Below, piece after piece: positions 57,144 through 64,000 of a stretch of 64,000 bases of DNA. The translations under genes were made by a program, and so were the position numbers. Numbering within the stretch: the stretch's first letter is position 1; every line of letters begins with the position of its first letter. A model generated the notes under the pieces. That model saw only the letters and a list, made by a program, of their open reading frames with translations, was not told the DNA's origin and made no database searches. The stretch covers positions 1 through 64,000 of the forward strand of contig WSUB01000034.1 in assembly GCA_019633425.1 (NCBI GenBank), read 5' to 3'. This DNA comes from Tulasnella sp. 424 (Eukaryota; Basidiomycota; Agaricomycetes; Cantharellales; Tulasnellaceae).

Positions 57144-60100
57144 ATGCCAACTCCTAAAACTCACTATCGAATCTCGCTCGGGGAGCTTGGGGGTCAACAC
57201 TCGTGGATAATCCACTCTGCCAAAGGGATTACATGGTGCGTGCGAGTGTCTTTTGAGTATCGCGTTGCTGCTGAATAAATGTTTATGGCAGGCATAATAT
57301 ACCTGACGAGCTGGTTACTCTCCTGAAGAGGCTTACCGTGAATCAGTTGCTGGACTTCTCTTTGGGTTCCGATGGGAGGTGGTATGTCAAGTATCGTCAG
57401 AAGGGTCGCGAGAAGCATGGTGCGGTTATTATACAACCCAACCTGATCTTACTAGATGCGAACTAATTGCCTTCCATGAATCAGAGCTTTCACCATCTTT
57501 ATGGATGGACTTGAACCAAGGTTCAAACGTGAAACTCGATCGGCTAACGCTCGGTCCTGATGCGGATCATTGGGGAGTCCACAGAGCGACGGATGGCTCG
57601 TATCAACGCTTCCGTTCAATCGGTACCCGTGACAGACTCGCGAGACTGATGGACTCGAGAACAGACAAGCTAAAAACCAATAATCAAATCGGCTTTGTCG
57701 CCTTGGGGTTTAACGGAGACTGGGCGTTCAGCGTCCATGGGCAAGTAGAGCACAGGTGTGGCAAACCTTTCCAGAACGAATTAACAAGTGGTAAGCAGGC
57801 CCAGAAGAGAGTGTCGGTGAGTCTCGTAATTTATTTAGGCCTCTATCTTCATTGTGGCTCATACGACTGCGAACATCCAGACGGTCGCTCTTTCGTCTCT
57901 AGCCCGGTTGTGGATCATCGTTTGGGAAGACGGCACTATTTCCCACAACCTGCCCATCAACATCGCCAACCAAGTTGAGGACTACTGCCAGTTGCAGCAC
58001 TCCCTCAAAACAAATGGCGATCAATCCAATTCCGGGCGATCCAAGGCTCCAAAAGCGAAACCTCCGCGAAACAACCAACCAGCCTCCACCACGTCCACAC
58101 AGAAACAGCAGCCCGTTCCCAACCCCACACAAACCACAAATACCGCAGCTACGCTAAGCTCATTAGCAAATGCAACGCAATCCCTCGCTAGACAGGTATC
58201 GCAGACAACCAACCAGCAGCGGAACGTCGCGTCTGCGTCTGGTGCGCAAACGCTCCCCAAACCAACACCTGTGCCACCTCCTCCTGTGCAGACGGCCGCA
58301 AATACAGCCCCCGTACCCAAGGCTCCAATAACAGTAGCATCCACTTCAGACCAGCAGCGGAACGTCGCGTCTGCGTCCGGTACCCAAGCGCTTCCGAAAC
58401 CGACACTCGCACCACCTCCTGCTGCGAACACGACCGTCAATGCAGCCTCCGTACCCAAGGCTCCGATAGCAGTAGCATCAACCTCGAGCCAACAACCAAC
58501 TGCGAGGCCAGTTTCCGCTCGGTATACGACGTTGCCTCTGGTCCCAAAAGCCCCAGCCATTACTCAACCTGCACCGCAAGCGATTACTCTAACTATACCG
58601 CAACATGCTCCGCGGGTAGCCTCATCTCAAGCGAACCGTCCCATTTCGAGAGTCGAAACCATTTCCGCGAAACCTCGAGTGTACGTCCCGCCGAAGAAAG
58701 TGTCGACGACGCTTCGACAGTTGGATCCAGCGGATTGGAATGACTCGTACGAGTATAATAAAAGTGAGCGTCTTCTTTCAAGTTCGACTTTTAACAAAAG
58801 ACGTTTTGGATTCTTATCGTCCTGTCTCTCCTCGAACTAGTCGTTCGTCTCTTTCAGGATGGTTGGAAGCATCCGCATAAGCGATACCCAACGATCAAAA
58901 GGATCTTGTCTGTGAGTCTCCCGGGTCACCTGAACGAGTCCTACCAAGATTACAAGTAAGTGGAATTATTCCTGCATGGACAACGTATTGTTCTAGCGTC
59001 CGACTGAAATATTGAATGTCAGGGACGATCTGGAAACCCGGAATGGATGGAACGGTATAAATGAAAAACTGCTATTCCATGGAACTAAGTGCAGCTGCTC
59101 TCTCAGTGAAGGAGAAGGAGACAACTTGTGCGAGATATCATCCTGCAGCCTCTGCGGGATTTTGCGGACGTCTTTCCTTCTTTCCAAAAGAGGTTCTGCT
59201 GGTCGGACGTTTAGCAGGTGGGTCGGAGCTGTTCGGGTCCTCTGGAAAAACAAAGTGGTAATTAAATTATGTCCATTTGCAGATTTGGATCTGGGATCTA
59301 TACGTCAAGCGTGTCGTCAAAGTAAGTGTTCCAACCACCCATGGAACAAGAGCAACTTTTGAAGGCGGAACTCAAAAAATAGGGCGGACGATTATTCCAT
59401 TACATCATCGTATTCGCCAAACAAATTCGTAATCGTTGCTAAAGTCGCTCTAGGTAAAGGCAGCATTCAATACCGAACTACCGAGAGTTTAACAGCGCCG
59501 CCGTTGGGATACGACTCGGTGAGTTGTTCCAATTCCTCGCTGGCTTGGATCCATCGCCCGACTGAGCTAAATTTCAAAACACGCCCCAGGTGCTTGGAGA
59601 ACCAGGGATAGACCTGAATTACGACGACCAAGCGGTGTACAAAAATGAAGCGATCCGACCTGCATACGTCATCATCTATGAACGGCCCTCCAGTGCCCCT
59701 CCAGTGTACCTCCCACCGAAGAAACTGTCAACCACTCTTCGGCGACTAGATCCATTCCACTGGAGAGACAAATCGGAATACGATAAAAGTGAGTAGGCTC
59801 GGTTTTTCGTAAAGAAAGAGAATGGCGTTCGACTCTTTCTTTTTTCCTCCCCCTTTTGAACCAGTTGTTCGTCTCTTTGAGAGCGGTTGGAAGCATCCTC
59901 ATAAGCAACGCCCAAAGATCAAGAGAATCCTCGCTGTCAGTCTAGCGGACCATTTGAACGATTCTTACCAAGCGTACAAGTAAGTGTAATAAAGGCCCGT
60001 GCTCTCTTTGTGGATGACTTGACTGATTGCGAGCCCCGAAATGTTAGGGCAAAGCTGGAAGAACGGGACGGATGGGGCGCCAACGAGAAGCTACTATTCC

Positions 60101-60892
60101 ACGGAACTCCGCGCCACTGCTCTCTTGGCGAAGCAGAGGGATGCATCGACTTGTGCGGATCGACGGCATGCAGACTGTGCTTAATCATGGCACAGTCCTT
60201 TCTCGTCTCCAAAGTCTGTTCCTCTGATCGGCCGCCGTTCATGAGGTAGGTCTTTTACCATCGGTTGGGAGCACGGGGTAAACCGTTGTTTTACACAAAT
60301 TTCGTGCAGGTTCGGTTCGGGGATTTATACGTCAAGCGTGTCGTCTAAGTAAGTCCTCTAATGACCGCTTGCAAGAAGATCGAATCAGCTGATGAAGGGG
60401 TTTGCGCATAGGGCGGACGATTACACGAACAAGCTGTCGACCTCGAACAACAAAGTAGTTATAGTGGCCAGAGTTGCCCTGGGGAAGGGAAGCGTTTGTT
60501 ATCGCACGACGCAACATCTCACAGAACCGCCTGACGGTTGCGACTCGGTGAGTTGTCGATTTCCCTCCTTCGAATAGCTCGAGTTTGCAGTCCGCTGACC
60601 CACATACATACAATGCATATTTCAGATTCTCGGAGAAGCAGGAATCGACTTGAACTATGATGAGCAGGTGCTATTCAAGGATGAGGCGATCCGACCGGCG
60701 TTCGTGGTCATCTACGAGCAGCCTGTTGTATCTCCTAGATTCCCCGTCACTCGACCAACCGCCCTTCGACCAACCGCCCTTCGACCAACCGCCCTTCGAC
60801 CAACCGCCCCGCGACCAACCGCACCTCCTCCTCCTCCTCCTCCTCCTCCGCCAACAAATTCTTCTACTTCGGGTGGCTGTATTATTATGTAG
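57144..60892 (+). CDS. Double-PARP protein: propeller-like domain, linker, two PARP modules, CaaX end
   Basis: Fourteen exons close at 957 aa: 57144-57235, 57292-57419, 57485-57816, 57881-58763, 58841-58955, 59023-59217, 59283-59321, 59383-59518, 59590-59788, 59865-59979, 60048-60245, 60310-60348, 60412-60547, 60626-60892. Residues 1-210 have five LG-x-W-type strands (HYRISLG, LDFSLG, DRLTLG, GFVALG, RLWIIVW), as in the protein at 10157-11966. A Pro/Ala/Thr-rich linker follows. PARP module 1: FHGT His536, FGSGIY Tyr588, NYDDQ with Asp653 where the catalytic Glu is expected. Module 2: His763, Tyr817, NYDEQ Glu882. Each module begins VPPKK/LPPKK-x-STTLRxLD and uses the same exon sizes (115, 195/198, 39, 136 nt), so the module was duplicated inside the gene. 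The tail is RPTAL repeats, polyproline, then SGGCIIM: a CaaX box predicted to be farnesylated, placing the protein on membranes. Confidence 0.9.
58205..58485 (+). repeat. Linker-internal tandem repeat (about 135 bp, two units)
   Basis: QQRNVASASGxQxLPKPT followed by PVPKAPI and VASTS occurs twice in tandem here, but only once in the neighbouring paralogue (about 63210-63350). The DNA is near-identical. Confidence 0.8.
60752..60850 (+). repeat. 15-bp minisatellite (RPTAL/RPTAP codons) and CCT run
   Basis: About five units of CGACCAACCGCCCTT and variants are followed by a CCT run encoding about ten prolines. They form a flexible stalk before the CaaX box. Confidence 0.9.
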
Positions 60893-61424
60893 GGGCAACG
60901 GAATCTTTATGTGTGTTTCAAACCTGAGAATCGATCTGGCCAGAGTACGTGTCCTCGCCTATATTTGGCCATGGTCGTGGAAAGCAGTGAGGAACATATG
61001 CGTGTCATATATGCAACGAGTGACACGGACGTGGCGGGCCTACGGAGGACCGTGTCCACGACGGTAACAAGGTGGTCTGACGACGCGCTCTAGGGGATTT
61101 TCGATGGGGCGACGAGAAACGCCGCAGCTGCTCGGCTAGTTTTCGGGTCATTGAGCTGTCGTCAACGCATGCTTCACAAATGACTGTTGAATAAGATGGG
61201 AGAGCTTAAAAACCCAACGATAAAATGAGTTGGTTGTTCCCGATTCGAGGTACTCCTGGATGACGTCACTCCCTTACTTCGTTTGGGGAAAGAACTCGGG
61301 GGCGCCCCTTGGCAGGTCCAGCCTTCTAACTTCGTTCGAATGCCTAGGCGCCAACTTTGAAAGGCTAATCGAATGGTCCAGTCATTGTCCGAACCCGCTT
61401 TCCAAAAAGGGATGGTTAAACTCA
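60893..61424. other. Intergenic between PARP paralogues
   Basis: No gene recognised. It is probably the 3' region of the upstream PARP gene. Confidence 0.5.
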
Positions 61425-62110
61425 GCGAATGTTCTGCGAGAAGATGATGGGCTTCATGGCCAACACGCAGGCGTTAAGGAAGACTGTCGTGATCACAAGC
61501 GTGAAGAAATTCTTAAGAACAGCAGATCCAGCCGGAGCCGCGCCATTTGGTTTTCAGGTCGATAACTCACTAGCGATCCTGGCCCCTGGGTGATGCGGAA
61601 AGGATTCCGTACCTCACTCTAGTCGGTCTTCCACTTTTTGATGTGAGATTAGCGGTGCTGGCCCGTTTAACTCACTGCCTTGCAGCACTGGATAGTAAGC
61701 TATGTGCCCTCAAGCATTATGGGCTTCGCAAAAGTTCTCGAATGCAGAACGGTTTTATCACGTGACGTGAACGAACGCCTCACAACCGCTGGAGAGCACG
61801 AAGTCTTCGTTACTACCGCGGCCAGGGTTCTCCTTAACCTGGGGGCCTATTGCTTGTACCGATGGATGTTTGTTCAAGAGTACGGGAGGAGGGCCGAGCC
61901 GAACCGGGGCACTGCACGGCGGCGATTTTTACGTCGGTAAGCCAGAGTGCACGTGACGATTTCCAAACTAGGTAAAAGTGAGGCCCTCCCTTCACTTTTC
62001 AGGTGCGTGCGGGAAACCTCGCCTCCGTTCAAACCCGTCTAAATCCGTTCTGAGTTGGACCAACGCGTCAACCAAAAGTCTCTCTTAGGAGCGCTTGCTT
62101 CCCAGCCTCG
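61425..62110. repeat. Duplicated upstream segment of the PARP gene pair, copy 2
   Basis: Counterpart of 56445-57143, ending at the start codon of the second large PARP gene. Both copies share CACGTGACGTGAACG (about 56797 and 61758), a possible conserved promoter element. Confidence 0.75.
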
Positions 62111-64000
62111 ATGCCGACTCCGAAAGCTCACTACCGAATCGCGCTCGGGGAGCGTGGCGGTCAACACTCGTGGATAATCCACTCCACCAAAGGAATTTCA
62201 TGGTGCGTATACCAGTGGATTTGAGTGGTGCGTTACTGATGATTAAAGGGGTTGGGCAGGCACAATATACCTGACGAGTTGGTTACGCTACTGCAAAAGC
62301 TCGCCGTGAATGAGCTACTGGACTTTTCTTTGGGATCGGATGGAAGATGGTATGTCAGGTATCGCCAGAAGGGCCCTGAAAAGCATGGTGTGTCACGATT
62401 GACATCCGCTAACCTAATCTAAGATGCGAACTAACTCCATTTCAATTGACCCAGAGCTTTCCCCTAATTTATGGATGGATTTGAACCAGGGCTCCGGTGT
62501 AAAACTTGACCGGCTCACTCTGGGTCCTGACGCGGAGCACTGGGGAGTCCACCGAGCCGCAGATGGCTCATTCCAACGCTTCTCTTCTGTCGGCAACCGT
62601 GACAGATTTACGAGACTCTTGGAGTCAGAAACAGACAAGATCAAATCGAATAACCAAATCGGTTTTGTGACTTTGGGGTTCAGTGGAGACTGGGCGTTCA
62701 GCGTCAACGGTCACGTAGAGCACAAGTGTGGCAAGCCATTTCAGAACGAATTGACGGGTGGTTGGAGGGCTCGGAAGAGAGTTTCGGTACGTTCCATATC
62801 TAACTTAGCCTCTATCAATATCTTGACTTATGAAAATGTGAATAACCAGACCATCGTTCTTTCTCCCTTTGCTCGAGTGTGGATCATTGTTTGGGACGAC
62901 GGCACGCTCTCTCACAACCTTCCATTCAACATCGCCAGCCAAGTGGAAGACTACTGCCAGCTACAGCACTCTCTTAAACCGAATGGAAACCAATCCAATC
63001 CTGGACGACCAAAGGCTCCAAAAGCGAAACCCCCACGAAATAACCAACAAGCCTCTACTAGTTCCACACAGCAACAACAGGCCGCTCCCAACCCCACTCC
63101 AAACGCGAATCCAACAGATAACTTAAACTCGTTGGCAAATGCGACAGCTGACCTAAGATCGTTGGCAAATGCAACGCAATCCCTCGCGAGACAGGTCTCG
63201 CAGACACCCAACCGGCAGCGGAACGTCGCGTCTGCGTCCGGTGCCCAAACGCTTCCGAAACCGACACTTGCACCACCTCCTGCTGTGCAGACGACCTTCA
63301 ATGCAGCCCCCGTACCCAAGGCTTCCATTCCAGCAGTATCTACCTCTAACCAACAGCCAACCGCGAGGCTAGCACCTACTCAGCCTCCAACGTCGACGTT
63401 GCCTCGAGTCCGGAAAGCCCCGGCCGTTACACAACCAGCATCGCAAGTACCATTTACTAGAGCTGGATTGCAACAAGCTTCGCGTGGAGTTCCTTCTCAA
63501 GTTGACCGTCCCATTTCGAGAGTCGAAACTATTTACGCGAAACCTCGAGTATACGTCCCGCCAAAGAAATTGTCGACGACGCTTCGACAACTGGATGCAA
63601 CGGGTTGGAAAGACTCGTACGATTATGAAAAAGGTGAGCATCGTGTTTCAAGTCTGACTTTCAATAAAAGGTGTTTTGGATTCTTATCGGCCTGTGTCTA
63701 CTCGAACTAGTCGTTCGTCTCTTCCAGGATGGTTGGCAACATCTGCATTTGAAGCGATGTCCAAAGATTAAGAGAATCTTTGCCGTGGATCTTCCCGATC
63801 ATTTGAATGAGTCTTACCAGGAGTACAAGTAAGTGGATTTAGTCTTGCATGGACGACATATGTTCTAGCGTCTGACTAAAACTTTGCATGTTAGGGACGA
63901 TCTGGAAATACGGCATGGGCGGAGTGGCATCAATGAGAAATTGGTATTCCATGGAACTGCGCGCAGCTGCTCACTCGGCGAAGGAGAAGGCGACCTCAGC
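62111..64000 (+). CDS. Second large propeller-linker-PARP protein, cut by window end
   Basis: Exons 62111-62202, 62260-62387, 62455-62786, 62850-63633, 63711-63828 and 63895 to the window edge. The protein starts MPTPKAHYRIALGERGG and follows the 57144 paralogue closely through the propeller-like domain. The linker carries a duplicated SLANATxxLxSLANATQSLARQ and only one QQRNVASAS unit. It continues through KPRVYVPPKKLSTTLRQLD and VVRLFQDGW, with one extra codon in the 115-nt-type exon (118 nt). The PARP domain begins INEKLVFHGTARSCSLGEGEG, with its histidine present. Tyrosine, glutamate and any second PARP module or CaaX lie beyond the window. Confidence 0.85.

Overview
The window looks like nuclear DNA of a mushroom-forming fungus (Basidiomycota, Agaricomycetes). 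Genes are split by many 50-75 nt GT-AG introns. Conserved housekeeping genes (Yta7/Abo1-type AAA ATPase, CBP80, MED10, Ric8, mannose-6-phosphate isomerase) sit beside families expanded in this group: NACHT-WD40 proteins, kinase-TPR proteins and fungal PARP-like proteins. Identifications rest on motif recognition and hand-resolved splice sites. No database search was possible.

Layout. 1-9.6 kb: two tandem minus-strand NLR-like genes. The second (4218-9580) can be spliced by eye into one 1,559-residue chain: protein kinase, four-helix region resembling MLKL N-termini, NACHT ATPase, nine WD40 repeats. The first has the same kinase, helical and early NACHT parts but leaves the homology at about base 126. 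10.2-12 kb: a minus-strand propeller-plus-PARP protein directly upstream of the NLR gene. 12.3-18.8 kb: Yta7/Abo1 homologue and an unrecognised nuclear coiled-coil protein. 19.1-22.5 kb: CBP80. 22.6-28.9 kb: no gene recognised. 29-46.3 kb: a rearranged block holding an intact GATA-like zinc-finger gene, a broken PMI copy, a shortened GATA-like paralogue, a kinase-TPR gene, a Helitron-type helicase fragment and an intact PMI gene crossed by a 100-N gap that looks artificial. 46.4-55.5 kb: MED10, RIC8, an SBF-like transporter, a small membrane protein and a patatin-like phospholipase. 56.4-64 kb: a tandem pair of large PARP-like genes, the second cut by the window end.

Most notable: (i) one polypeptide joining a kinase, an MLKL-like bundle, a NACHT switch and a WD40 sensor; (ii) a 957-residue protein with two PARP modules in tandem, ending in a CaaX box, whose first module has Asp where the catalytic Glu is expected; (iii) a duplicated GATA/PMI gene pair in which each unit kept a different member intact. 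The kinase, NACHT and PARP genes together suggest a fungal innate-immunity or allorecognition neighbourhood. That functional reading is inference.
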